A stretch of 64,000 nt of DNA, from contig CAWFXC010000001.1 of assembly GCA_963819735.1 (NCBI GenBank), forward strand, positions 1,736,001 through 1,800,000. The letters are read 5' to 3'. The position numbers and the translations under genes are program-made. Shown here piece by piece: positions 8,683-16,529 of this stretch. Position 1 is the first letter of the stretch; each line of letters begins with the position of its first letter. This DNA comes from CAWFXC01 sp963819735 (GTDB lineage: Bacteria > Actinomycetota > Acidimicrobiia > IMCC26256 > DASPTH01). The notes beneath the pieces were generated by a model. The model did no database searches and was not told the origin of the DNA. It was given only the letters and a program-made list of their open reading frames with translations.

Positions 8683-9449
8683 CGGGCCCGCATCGTGGCC
8701 GGGTGCCCGTCGAGGGCGGGAGCCGCGTCGCGGCGCTGTTGGTAGAAGGAGAGGATCTGCAGCTCGATCGCGAGATCGACCTTCCGCAGCGACACGTCGC
8801 CCGGTGCGGCGACGACCGTGGGGGCGAAGTTCAGGATCGAGGTGACGCCGGCGTCGACCAGGCGGTCGGCCACCTCCTGGGCGGCGTGGGCGGGGGTCGC
8901 GATGATGCCGATGGCGACCGCCCGTTCCCTGGCGATGGCGGGGAGATCGTCGAGCGACTCGATGGTGAGGTCGCCGACCGGCTGGCCGACCTTCTCCGGA
9001 TCGGCGTCGACCACCGCCACGATGCGGTAGCCGCGGGCGCCGAACCCGCGGTAGTTGGCGAGCGCCAGGCCGAGGTTCCCGACGCCGACGATGGCCACCG
9101 GCCAGTCGTGGGTGAGGCCCAGCTCACGGGAGATCTCGTGGAGCAGGTGATCCACGTCGTAACCCACGCCGCGGGTGCCGTAGGAACCCAGGTACGACAG
9201 GTCCTTGCGGACCTTGGCCGCGTTCACCCCGGCCAGCTCCGCCAGGCGCTCCGACGAGACGGTGCCGATCTCCTGATCGGCCGTCTCCAGCAACGCCCGG
9301 TAATAGAGCGGGAGACGGGCGACGGTCGCCTCCGGAATGCGGCGCACGTCGGGAATCGGTGCCTCCTCGGCAGCCGGCTCGGGGCCGGGTGGACAGGGTC
9401 GTTCGAGGTCAGGGTACCGACTTTGTGCACGATTTCTCAAAGTCTTCAC
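8679..9449 (-). CDS. rex: Redox-sensing transcriptional repressor Rex
   Basis: 256 residues as drawn from a GTG. An N-terminal winged helix (RIPEATVARLPLYYRAL; AGVNAAKVRKDLSYLGSYG) precedes a Rossmann domain (VAIVGVGNLGLALANY) that senses NADH/NAD+. The C-terminal swap helix ELQILSFYQQ is present. Rex represses respiratory and hem genes, and rex-hemACD is the known order in Streptomyces. The start is uncertain. An AGGAGG lies only two bases before this GTG, a TTG four codons in is better spaced, and a GTG at 9347 would give 222 residues, nearer the family. A Rex-like operator overlaps codons 4-9 of the longest form. Confidence 0.95.
   Translation of the reverse strand: MKTLRNRAQSRYPDLERPCPPGPEPAAEEAPIPDVRRIPEATVARLPLYYRALLETADQEIGTVSSERLAELAGVNAAKVRKDLSYLGSYGTRGVGYDVDHLLHEISRELGLTHDWPVAIVGVGNLGLALANYRGFGARGYRIVAVVDADPEKVGQPVGDLTIESLDDLPAIARERAVAIGIIATPAHAAQEVADRLVDAGVTSILNFAPTVVAAPGDVSLRKVDLAIELQILSFYQQRRDAAPALDGHPATMRAR
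9423..9440. promoter_or_regulatory. Candidate Rex operator
   Basis: The 18-mer TTGTGCA-N4-TTCTCAA matches the Rex consensus TTGTGAA-N4-TTCACAA with one mismatch in each half. It lies at the head of the rex-hem operon, as expected for autoregulation, and just upstream of the divergent membrane-protein gene at 9526. Confidence 0.55.
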
Positions 9450-9525
9450 GGCCTCCTGACGCGTGCTCTGACGGCCGCTCCGGCCTCGTACTGCGCGGCC
9501 GGCTGCGGGCTCATACGCTCGAGGC

Positions 9526-10269
9526 GTGGTTGTCGCCCTTGCGTTCGCCGCGACGGTCGTGTCGTCGCTGTTCGCCCAGGCGATGCTCGTCCGCTACACC
9601 CAGAAGCACCGGCCCCAAGACCGCGCCTGGGCGATTGCGTTGGCGATGTTCGCCCTGGCGTCGGCGGCGTTGGCCACGGGGACGTCGACCGGGTGGGACA
9701 AGGGCACGTTCCGGGTGTTCTTCCTGCTCGGGGCGGTCGTGAACGTCCCGTGGCTGGCCATGGGGACGGTGTACCTGATGGCCAGCGAGCGCACCGCGCG
9801 CCGGGTGCTGTGGGGTCTGGTGCTGTTCAGCGGCTTCGCGGCGGGAGTGCTGCTGACCGCGCCGATGGCCCCGGTCCACGGCACCGCGATCCCGGTGGGC
9901 AAGGACGTCTTCGGGGTCATGCCCCGGGTGCTCGCCGCGGTCGGCAGTGGCGTCGCGGCGACGGTGATCATCGTCGGCGCGGTGATCTCGGCGGTGCGGT
10001 TCGCCCGCGACCGTTCCATCCCCGACCACGGCCGCCTCGCCGGCGCGAACGGGCTCATCGCGCTCGGGACGTTGGTGCTCTCGAGCGGTGGGCTGGTCCA
10101 GGGCTCGATCGGTCACGACGAGGCGTTCGCCCTGACGCTGGCGGTGGGAATCAGCATCATCTACGCCGGTTTCGTGCTCGCCAGCGGCCGCTCGCGGGCA
10201 CCGGCCGCCGTATCTGCCCCCGCCACCCCAGGGGAAGCACTGCGGGTGGCAAAATCTCACGCAGAGTGA
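9526..10269 (+). CDS. Polytopic membrane protein of unknown function
   Basis: 247 residues, mostly hydrophobic, with about six or seven predicted transmembrane segments and a short polar C-terminus. No motif that I recognise. The GTG start lacks a spaced Shine-Dalgarno. A TANNNT element (TACGCT, 9514-9519) ends six bases before it, which fits a leaderless transcript. It diverges from rex, so the operator at 9423-9440 might also influence it; that is inference. Confidence 0.6.
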   Translation: MVVALAFAATVVSSLFAQAMLVRYTQKHRPQDRAWAIALAMFALASAALATGTSTGWDKGTFRVFFLLGAVVNVPWLAMGTVYLMASERTARRVLWGLVLFSGFAAGVLLTAPMAPVHGTAIPVGKDVFGVMPRVLAAVGSGVAATVIIVGAVISAVRFARDRSIPDHGRLAGANGLIALGTLVLSSGGLVQGSIGHDEAFALTLAVGISIIYAGFVLASGRSRAPAAVSAPATPGEALRVAKSHAE

Positions 10270-10490
10270 TCGATTTAACTCAAGCTTTTTTCAGGCCCTG
10301 ACGATCACGCATGCACGAGCGTCCCCCGGGGGGAAGCTCGAAGGCTCCGGTCGGCGAGTGCAGGCGGCGTGGGCATCGGTTCACATCGATGTCCACGAAG
10401 CCTCCCAGCCCGCCCCAAGCCCGCCTGCACTCGCGGCCGGAGCCAACTTTCTCGCTCGTTCGCTGGCGCGTCCGGGGCAGGCTGGTCGGT

Positions 10491-10552
10491 TGCCGCTTCC
10501 TCGCTGGCGAGTGCCCTCGCTCGCTTCGCTCGTCTCCGGGCACCGCTCCTGC
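10491..10552. repeat. 62-bp direct repeat, copy 1
   Basis: Identical over 62 bases to 10599-10660, with 46 bases between the copies. The unit contains the palindromic core GCTCGCTTCGCTCG, resembling REP-type intergenic repeats. Confidence 0.85.
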
Positions 10553-10598
10553 GCTTCTCGCTCCTTCGCTGGCGGATCCGTGTAGATCCGGAATCGCC

Positions 10599-10660
10599 TG
10601 CCGCTTCCTCGCTGGCGAGTGCCCTCGCTCGCTTCGCTCGTCTCCGGGCACCGCTCCTGC
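10599..10660. repeat. 62-bp direct repeat, copy 2
   Basis: Exact copy of 10491-10552. Flanking bases differ on both sides, so the repeat boundary is sharp. A more diverged fragment lies just upstream at about 10451-10490. Confidence 0.85.
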
Positions 10661-10836
10661 CGTGACCGTTCCGGTCCGGTCCGGCGAGGCGCCACAACGG
10701 TCCGAGTGCCGGTGTGTGATCGACGCCTGCCGCGCACGCGGCGACGAAGCGAGCGGAGCGAGCGCAGGAGCTCGCCAGCGAGCGAACGGTGGGCGATCCC
10801 AGGCCCTCACGGATCCGCTAGTGAGCGAGTGCGAAA

Positions 10837-10929
10837 TCAGGGCCCGAGTTTGAGGACGAACTGGGCGGCGGCCGACAGGAGGATGAGGGCCAGGAGGACG
10901 ACGATGATGATGGTCGTTCCCCGTCTCAT
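10837..10929 (-). CDS. 30-residue single-pass membrane peptide
   Basis: The ATG overlaps the stop of the SAM hydrolase gene as ATGA. The product starts MRRGTT, has one hydrophobic helix (IIIVVLLALILLSAAAQFVL) and ends KLGP: basic N-terminus, one transmembrane span, almost no tail. The overlap and clean topology argue for a real translated peptide. Function unknown. Confidence 0.5.
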   Translation of the reverse strand: MRRGTTIIIVVLLALILLSAAAQFVLKLGP

Positions 10930-11813
10930 GGTGCGCGCTTCTTCGTGAGCTCGATCGGGGCGCTCGGCCTGGCGCCGGGGTCCGTCTCGGGCCCCCGTTC
11001 GCCACCGGCGCCTTCGGGCACGAGGGTGACCCCACTCCCGGCCTTGAGCCCGAGCAACGCGGCGGCCGACTCCCGGTCGTGGGCGAGGGCCAGCAGTCCG
11101 TACGAATCGATCAGCAACACCAGCTCCGACGGTTTCGCGTCGGAGTAGGTGTGCACCCACCGTGCTGCCCGGATCCCGCCCGGCAGGTGGACCTCGACCC
11201 GCGCGCCCGGTTGCGTGCCGCCGGATCCGAGCTCGCCGGGGTCGATGTTGAGCTGGCAGTTGCCGAACCGGTCCACCCACCAGACCTCGCCCGCGATCGA
11301 GCCGTCGGGGCGCACCTCGGGGAGCGACACCAGGCCGGGCACCAGCGTGGCCGGGTCGACCGGATTCCCCAGTTCGGCGAGCGGTACACCGGCGGCGAGG
11401 TGGCCGGCGGCGGGCGCGAGCACGTCACGCCCGGCGAAGGTGGGTCCGGGGGCCGGGAGTTGGTAATCGGGGTTGTCGAGGCTGATCACCGAGCGGGCGC
11501 CGCCCGCCATCGCCACCGCCGGCGCCAGGAGACCGTTGTCGGGGCCGAGGAGCACACCGCCCCCGACCTCCACGCCCACGAGTCGCCGCGACGTCCCCAC
11601 CCCGGGGTCGACGACGGCCACGACGATGCAGTCGTCGGGCAGGTACTGCACCGCCCGGACGAGGAGCAGCGCGCCGGCGCGGACGTCGTGGGCCGGGATC
11701 TCGTGTCCGAGGTCGAGGATCCGGACATCGGGAGCGAGGCCGAGCATGACGGCCTTGCAGACGCCGACGAACTCGTCGGTCAGCCCGTAGTCGGATGCGA
11801 ACGCGATCAGCAC
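10926..11813 (-). CDS. SAM hydrolase (adenosine-forming), DUF62 family
   Basis: 295 residues, GTG start preceded by GGAGAGAAG. Family features are LIAFASDYGLTDEFVG at the N-terminus, the VVDPGVGT motif, LLGPDNGLL, and WVDRFGNCQLNI in the C-terminal domain. Relatives split S-adenosylmethionine with hydroxide to adenosine and methionine. The halogenating members (fluorinase/chlorinase) are rare, and this looks like the common hydroxide type. The C-terminal 25 residues are polar and variable. It is coupled to the 30-residue membrane peptide. Confidence 0.88.
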   Translation of the reverse strand: MLIAFASDYGLTDEFVGVCKAVMLGLAPDVRILDLGHEIPAHDVRAGALLLVRAVQYLPDDCIVVAVVDPGVGTSRRLVGVEVGGGVLLGPDNGLLAPAVAMAGGARSVISLDNPDYQLPAPGPTFAGRDVLAPAAGHLAAGVPLAELGNPVDPATLVPGLVSLPEVRPDGSIAGEVWWVDRFGNCQLNIDPGELGSGGTQPGARVEVHLPGGIRAARWVHTYSDAKPSELVLLIDSYGLLALAHDRESAAALLGLKAGSGVTLVPEGAGGERGPETDPGARPSAPIELTKKRAP

Positions 11814-11964
11814 GCTTCTCTCCGGTTCGCGGTTCTCTGATTCCCGGCGCGACAGGGCCCGAAGCGATCCATCGGGAGCCGAGGCTAAACGGAGCGACGC
11901 GATCAGGGCGATGCGTGGGCCCGGTCAGCAGGTGGATGTTCCGCGCGTCGAGCGCGGGCTCTGC

Positions 11965-12159
11965 TCAACCGGCTTGCGTATACCTCGAACCAAGGTACGT
12001 ATCGACGTCGACGTCGCGTACTCGAAATGACCGCCCAACGCGCACCGCGGGCAGTTCGCCCGACTTGATGATGCGATAGACCGTCATGGTCGACACGCGC
12101 ATGAGATCCGCGACTTCCTGAACTGTCAGGAATCGCGCCGTGGCGAATGATTGCGCCAC
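11965..12159 (-). CDS. Excisionase-type helix-turn-helix DNA-binding protein
   Basis: 64 residues from a GTG with GGAAGGGGTGA upstream. The domain FLTVQEVADLMRVSTMTVYR is followed by IIKSGELPAVRVGRSFRVR, the MerR-like/excisionase fold (HTH_17). There are no phage or integrase genes nearby, so it is more likely a housekeeping regulator of the kind encoded next to proC in mycobacteria (the Rv0500A type) than a true excisionase. Target unknown. Confidence 0.8.
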   Translation of the reverse strand: MAQSFATARFLTVQEVADLMRVSTMTVYRIIKSGELPAVRVGRSFRVRDVDVDTYLGSRYTQAG

Positions 12160-12236
12160 TGGCTCACCCCTTCCGTTTCCCCCGCTTCTCCGCGGGGTGA
12201 GCGTAGGCCCCTGCGGCCGGTGTTGCAAAAGGAGCG

Positions 12237-13175
12237 TCAGGAACCCAGGCGGGGCTGGGGATCGGACACGTCACCGGAGGCGATTTTCGAGTTCTCGTGC
12301 CGGGCCCGGTAACCGTTCGAAGGCGCTTCGGAACTTGTCGCGTGGGCGATCTGGTCGATCCGCTCGAGCAGCGGTGCGTATGCGCCAGGGGGGCGGTGCT
12401 CGTCGAGCGGGGCGACGCGCAGGGCGCGTCCTTGCCACGCCGCGACGGCGAGGGCGACGGCGTCGAGGTCGGCGAACGCGACCACTTCGAAGCCGGCGCC
12501 CGCGGCCACGCCGGCGAACGTCCGGTCGGCGACGACGAGGTCGGGGCGGGGCAGCGTGAACAGGAACTCCTCGGCCGCTTCGACGTTGTCGTCACCCAGT
12601 AGACCGGCCTGATCGGTGAGGACGGCCACCTGGTCGATCCACCAGATCCGGAGGCCCTGCGGGCCGATGTGGCCGGATTCGTCGGCGGTGAGCACCGTGC
12701 CCCCGGCGGCGACCGCAGCCTTCGCCAGCGCGCGGTGGAGAGCATGGAGCGATGCGGGCCGGGCGGTGGCGAACGCCAGGCTGCCGCCGCCTCGCGCAAC
12801 CTCGATAATGCGCTCGCACGCCGCGGTGAAGCCGTCGATCGTGCGGTTGGGTGCGATCCGGGCCCGCGGTCCGTCGCCGGTCCATCCGAAGGTCGCGGCG
12901 ACCGCGGCCTCGACGTGCGACAGCTCCAGGTTCTCGAACGGCGGAAGGCCGAGGCGAGCCGCCGGCGCACCGTTCACGAGCCGGCGCATGACGCCGACGA
13001 CCTCGTCGCGCCCGAACCGGACGCTGCGCCCGGCGACGTGCTCGCGCTTCAGCCGGTCGCGCAGCGCGGCGCCCTTGGGCTCGCGCGTGGTGCCGGCGCG
13101 TTCGTCGCGTTCGGCGCGCTCACGCGCCGGATCCGGGAGCTTCGGTGGCAGACGCGACTTGGGGCGGCGGGTCAC
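12237..13175 (-). CDS. Actinobacterial phosphatase-family protein
   Basis: 312 residues. After a basic, proline-rich N-terminus, the core from about residue 100 matches by eye the actinobacterial 'phosphatase' family seen in Streptomyces. Matching segments are FATARPASLHALHRAL, PDLVVADRTFAGVAAGAGF and the end LRVAPLDEHRPPGAYAPL. The substrate is unknown. It overlaps proC by four bases, so the two are probably one operon. The last 35 residues are polar and not conserved in my recollection. Confidence 0.65.
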   Translation of the reverse strand: MTRRPKSRLPPKLPDPARERAERDERAGTTREPKGAALRDRLKREHVAGRSVRFGRDEVVGVMRRLVNGAPAARLGLPPFENLELSHVEAAVAATFGWTGDGPRARIAPNRTIDGFTAACERIIEVARGGGSLAFATARPASLHALHRALAKAAVAAGGTVLTADESGHIGPQGLRIWWIDQVAVLTDQAGLLGDDNVEAAEEFLFTLPRPDLVVADRTFAGVAAGAGFEVVAFADLDAVALAVAAWQGRALRVAPLDEHRPPGAYAPLLERIDQIAHATSSEAPSNGYRARHENSKIASGDVSDPQPRLGS

Positions 13176-14038
13176 GGTGTCGGCCCTGACGGGTCGGGCC
13201 CTGACGCGTCGGGCGACGGCCCAGGAGTGGCCGCCGCCGGCGCGCGGCCGAGCTCGGTCGAGCGCCGCGTCGCGGCTTGGATCGCGTCCATCATCGCGGC
13301 CCGCACACCGTGGGCTTCGAGCACCTGGAGCCCGGCGGCGGTGGTGCCCCCGGGAGAAGTGACCGCGGCGCGCAACTGCTCGGGCGAGTCGGTTCCGTCC
13401 GTGAGCAGGCTGGCGGCGCCCATGAGGGTCTGGCGCACGAGGGCGTCGGCGGTCTCGCGGGGCAGGCCGACGAGCACGCCAGCTTCGATCATCGCTTCGG
13501 CGACCAGGAACACGTAGGCCGGTCCCGAACCCGACAGACCGGTGACCGCGTCGAGCTGATACTCGGGCACGCGCACGACGATGCCGACCGCGCCGAGCAC
13601 GCGCTCGGCGAGCTCGAGATCGATCTCGGTGGCGTGCATTCCGGCCGCGATCGCCGCCGCGCCGCGTCCGACGAGGGCGCCGGTGTTCGGCATCGCCCGG
13701 ACGACGGGATGCCCGGGGGCCGCCGCCTCCAACGCCGCGATGGTCACGCCGGCGGCAATCGAGACCACCAGCGCACCCGCGGGCAGAACGTCGGCGCAGC
13801 TCTCGAGTGCAGCCGCAGCGTCGTTGGGCTTCACCGCCAGGATCAGCATCTCGGCGTCGGCCGCGGCCCAGGACGGGCTCGGCACCACCCGGACGTCGGG
13901 CAGGCGCGTCTCGAGCACCCGGCGCCGGTCGGCGTCGACCTCGGCGATGGCGATCATGGCCGGATCCCAGCCCGCGTCGACGAGTCCGACGGCCAATGCC
14001 TCACCCATCCGCCCGCCGCCGAGCAGCGCCACATGCAT
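13172..14038 (-). CDS. proC: Pyrroline-5-carboxylate reductase
   Basis: 288 residues. Final step of proline synthesis, reducing pyrroline-5-carboxylate with NAD(P)H. The N-terminal nucleotide fold is VALLGGGRMGEALAVGL, with LAVKPND, VRAMPNTGALVG and the signature GLSGSGPAYVF. The C-terminal catalytic region VTSPGGTTAAGL is present. About 20 extra residues rich in proline and serine follow the usual end and overlap the next gene. Confidence 0.95.
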   Translation of the reverse strand: MHVALLGGGRMGEALAVGLVDAGWDPAMIAIAEVDADRRRVLETRLPDVRVVPSPSWAAADAEMLILAVKPNDAAAALESCADVLPAGALVVSIAAGVTIAALEAAAPGHPVVRAMPNTGALVGRGAAAIAAGMHATEIDLELAERVLGAVGIVVRVPEYQLDAVTGLSGSGPAYVFLVAEAMIEAGVLVGLPRETADALVRQTLMGAASLLTDGTDSPEQLRAAVTSPGGTTAAGLQVLEAHGVRAAMMDAIQAATRRSTELGRAPAAATPGPSPDASGPDPSGPTP

Positions 14039-14239
14039 CCGACGAGGCTAACCGTGGTGATCGAACGCGCTTTCCGCATTGGTGCGCATATTCGCGCGGA
14101 CCGTAGGCGGGCGGCAGCACTCCGGCGCGGGTGAGCCCGAGGAACGATCGGAACCATCCCGCACTTCCCCGAACGGGACGGCCCTCCTGCACCTCGGGCC
14201 CACACCATTCCGACGTCCGTCGACGCCGGTTCACACAAC

Positions 14240-14734
14240 CTAATGCAACTTGTCGTCGTTTGCAACCTCCACCGCCGGTCCGTACGCGAGGCGGACGACC
14301 GGCTGGAACCAGCGTTCCGTGAGCTCGTAGAGCACGCCGATGATGCGGTCGAGCTCTTCGACGCTCAGGTGCTCGAGCGCGACCCGGCCGACGAGGTAGA
14401 CGTCGCCGTCGGGCCCGAGGGAGAAGCGCGCGCCGTACATCTCGTGGTTGCGCCGCAGCAGGAATTCGTAGAGCTCGAGCAGGTTCCGGGGCGGAACAGG
14501 CAGGAAGTAGACCTCGTAGCGCAGCGTGCGCTCGTGGAGGTCGAAGTAGATGGTCGTGGCGTCGCGGCCGTCGCACGTGAACCGCACGTACCACCGCAGC
14601 AGCTCGGGGTCGTACTCGACCACCTGCACGTACGACTCGTTCGCCACCGGACCTTCGAGGTGGGTCGCGACCAGCTCGTGGGAGGCGACGAGCAGACGCC
14701 GGCGGGCGTCGGCGTCGGCGTCGTCTAGCTGCAC
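14240..14734 (-). CDS. YbjN-domain protein
   Basis: 164 residues from a GTG that overlaps the 3' end of mshA by ten bases; the longer upstream frame is shadow of mshA. The sequence (VRFTCDGRDATTIYFDLHE, LYEFLLRRNHEMYGARFSLG) fits the YbjN/type III chaperone-like fold. In mycobacteria the gene after mshA (Rv0487) is of the same family, so the pairing is conserved. The biochemical role is unknown; a link to mycothiol synthesis is inference from gene order. Confidence 0.75.
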   Translation of the reverse strand: MQLDDADADARRRLLVASHELVATHLEGPVANESYVQVVEYDPELLRWYVRFTCDGRDATTIYFDLHERTLRYEVYFLPVPPRNLLELYEFLLRRNHEMYGARFSLGPDGDVYLVGRVALEHLSVEELDRIIGVLYELTERWFQPVVRLAYGPAVEVANDDKLH

Positions 14735-15939
14735 TTCACCGGCGCGCGCACCGCGAGGTCGTCGTAGTGCCGGCGCAGCCGTGCCGCCGCGATGCTCCAG
14801 CGGTAGCGCATCGACCGCGCCACGGTGCGGGCGCGCAAGGCGTCGCTGCCGTCGCGGAGCACCCGGTCGATGAGCGCGGCGTAGTCGCCCGGCGCGCGTC
14901 CGTCGACGAGGTAGCCGGTGGCGCCGTGGTCGACGAGGAAGCGGAGACCGCCCACGTTGGCGGCCACGACCGGCGTGCCGCACGCGGCCGCCTCGAGCGC
15001 GACGAGCCCGAATGACTCGGTGCGCGACGGCACGACGCAGACGTCGGCGGCGCGGTAGTAGTCGGCGAGCTGTTCGTGCGGCTGCGGGTCGACGAAGCAG
15101 ATGCGTCGCTCCAGACCGAGATCCTGCACGAGGGAGTGGAGCGCCGCGACCTCCGCGTTGCCGTCGGGGCCGCTCGGGCCTCCGACGATCACCAGCGACG
15201 CTCGGGGGTCTTCCATCTCCGCCAGCGCGCGTACCGCAACGTCGACACCCTTGAGCGGCTGGATGCGGCCCACGAACAGCACGACGGGACCGGGCGGGAA
15301 TCCCACGCGCCGACGTGCCGCGGCGCGGTCGCCCGGTGAGAACACGCGGTGGTCGACGCCGGGCGGGATGATCTCGATGCGATCGGGATCGGCCCCGTAG
15401 TGACGCACGAGCTGATCGTGCTCCTCGATGGTGGACGCGACGACCAAGTCGGCGCAGCGCACCACTTCGGCCTCGACGCGCGGCCGTAGCGGGACGTCGT
15501 CGGCGAGACCGACTTCGGCCTTGACGCGGTCGAGCGTGTGGAAGGTCGTGACCAGCGGCAGGTCGAGCTCGTGCTTGAGCCGATGACCGACCGCGCCGGA
15601 CACCCAGTAGTTCGCGTGCAGCACGTCGTAGTCGCAGCCTGCGCGTTCCATCATGGAACGCGCGGCATCGCTGAACTCGCCGACGAGGGCAGGGAGCTCG
15701 TGACGCGGGACCGGCGCCACCGGACCCGCCGGCACGTGCAGCACGCGGAAACCGGGCTCGACGATCGCCACCGGCGGTTGTTCCGGATCCTCCGCGCGCG
15801 TCAGGACGTCGACCGCGACGCCGGCGCGTGCCAGGGCCGAACCCAACGAGCGGACGTACACGTTCATGCCGCCGCCGTCGCCGGTTCCAGCCTGCGCCAG
15901 CGGTGAGGTGTGCACGCTGAGCATGGCGACTCGTTGCAT
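14725..15939 (-). CDS. mshA: D-inositol-3-phosphate glycosyltransferase (mycothiol synthesis)
   Basis: 404 residues, GT-B fold, GT4 family. It transfers N-acetylglucosamine to inositol-3-phosphate, the first step of mycothiol. Diagnostic segments are GTGDGGGMNVYVRSLG, LHANYWVSG, the inositol-phosphate region LVTTFHTL, GRIQPLKGVD and the nucleotide-sugar motif SRTESFGLVALEAAACGTP. The length is usual for the family. A TANNNT box (TAGCAT) about ten bases before the ATG suggests a very short leader. Confidence 0.92.
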   Translation of the reverse strand: MQRVAMLSVHTSPLAQAGTGDGGGMNVYVRSLGSALARAGVAVDVLTRAEDPEQPPVAIVEPGFRVLHVPAGPVAPVPRHELPALVGEFSDAARSMMERAGCDYDVLHANYWVSGAVGHRLKHELDLPLVTTFHTLDRVKAEVGLADDVPLRPRVEAEVVRCADLVVASTIEEHDQLVRHYGADPDRIEIIPPGVDHRVFSPGDRAAARRRVGFPPGPVVLFVGRIQPLKGVDVAVRALAEMEDPRASLVIVGGPSGPDGNAEVAALHSLVQDLGLERRICFVDPQPHEQLADYYRAADVCVVPSRTESFGLVALEAAACGTPVVAANVGGLRFLVDHGATGYLVDGRAPGDYAALIDRVLRDGSDALRARTVARSMRYRWSIAAARLRRHYDDLAVRAPVKCS

Positions 15940-15969
15940 ATCGGCGACGATGCTACCGGGAGTTGCTCG

Positions 15970-16467
15970 CTACCTCAGCTGGTCGGCGAGCTGGAGGTCG
16001 ATCAGGTCGATCACGCCGTGGAGGGCACGTCGCTGATCCGACACGTCGCGCTCCAGGGCGCGGAGCCCGTCGATCGCCTCGTGCAGCTCGGGGTCCGTGA
16101 GGGTGGGCAGGTTGGCGAGCACGTCGCCGAACTGCGCCAGGTCGGGGGTCCACTCGCTGTCCTGGTCGGGCGCGAGCTGGAGCGGGAGGTGACTCGACGC
16201 CGGGTTCCCCCGGGGTCCACTGTCGGCGAGGATCTGCGGGAGCCGTTCGATGAGGTCCTCGAGCGAGCGCCCGTCGGCGCGCCGGTCGATCTCGGCCTCG
16301 AGGATGTCGATGCGGGCCTGGGTGAGCCGGCGCACGTACGACACCTCGGTCTCGAGCTCGGTGCACTCCGAGTGCATCGACCGCAGGTCGTCGAACGAAC
16401 GGCCGCCGAGGCCGGCGACGTACGCCGGGTCGAGGACACGTGCGCTCCGATCGTGCGGTTCATTCAT
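15970..16467 (-). CDS. rsiG: RsiG-like c-di-GMP-binding anti-sigma factor
   Basis: 165 residues; the ATG is chosen for a strong AGGAGGGG seven bases upstream. The protein carries the published c-di-GMP signature E-x3-S-x2-R-x3-Q-x3-D exactly at residues E39, S43, R46, Q50 and D54. A second copy occurs at E139, S143, R146, H150 and D154, with histidine for glutamine. Both lie in long helices separated by a proline-rich linker, the layout of Streptomyces RsiG, which holds sigma-WhiG inactive when loaded with c-di-GMP. No sigma factor gene is adjacent. The family call is firm; the partner is unknown. Confidence 0.85.
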   Translation of the reverse strand: MNEPHDRSARVLDPAYVAGLGGRSFDDLRSMHSECTELETEVSYVRRLTQARIDILEAEIDRRADGRSLEDLIERLPQILADSGPRGNPASSHLPLQLAPDQDSEWTPDLAQFGDVLANLPTLTDPELHEAIDGLRALERDVSDQRRALHGVIDLIDLQLADQLR

Positions 16468-16529
16468 ACGGTGTCCCCTCCTGGGAGCCAAGGTACCAGT
16501 GGCACTGCGCGCCGGGAGCGCTTCTCGGC

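Larger units (their letters stand above)
10270..10836. other. Repeat-rich intergenic gap
   Basis: 567 bases between convergent genes with no credible coding sequence. It contains a near-palindromic C/G hairpin at about 10316-10340 (possible terminator), a 62-bp exact direct repeat, and many copies of a self-complementary core like GCTCGCTTCGCTCG in both orientations, including an inverted version at about 10741-10790. Open frames here translate to arginine/serine low complexity and are rejected. Confidence 0.7.

Noticed and set aside
10491..10660. CRISPR array
   Set aside because: Only two long repeats, no regular unique spacers, and no cas genes.
10280..11035. Open frames across the repeat gap coding for repeated GDERSERGHSPARKRQ-like segments
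   Set aside because: Translated GC repeats; the repetition follows the DNA repeats and is not a protein feature.
10926..11813. Fluorinase or chlorinase
   Set aside because: The sequence matches the widespread SAM-hydroxide hydrolases; I could not see halogenase-specific loop features, and no organohalogen genes are nearby.
11965..12159. Phage excisionase and an integrated element
   Set aside because: No integrase, attachment repeats or phage genes around it; the proC neighbourhood is conserved in actinobacteria.
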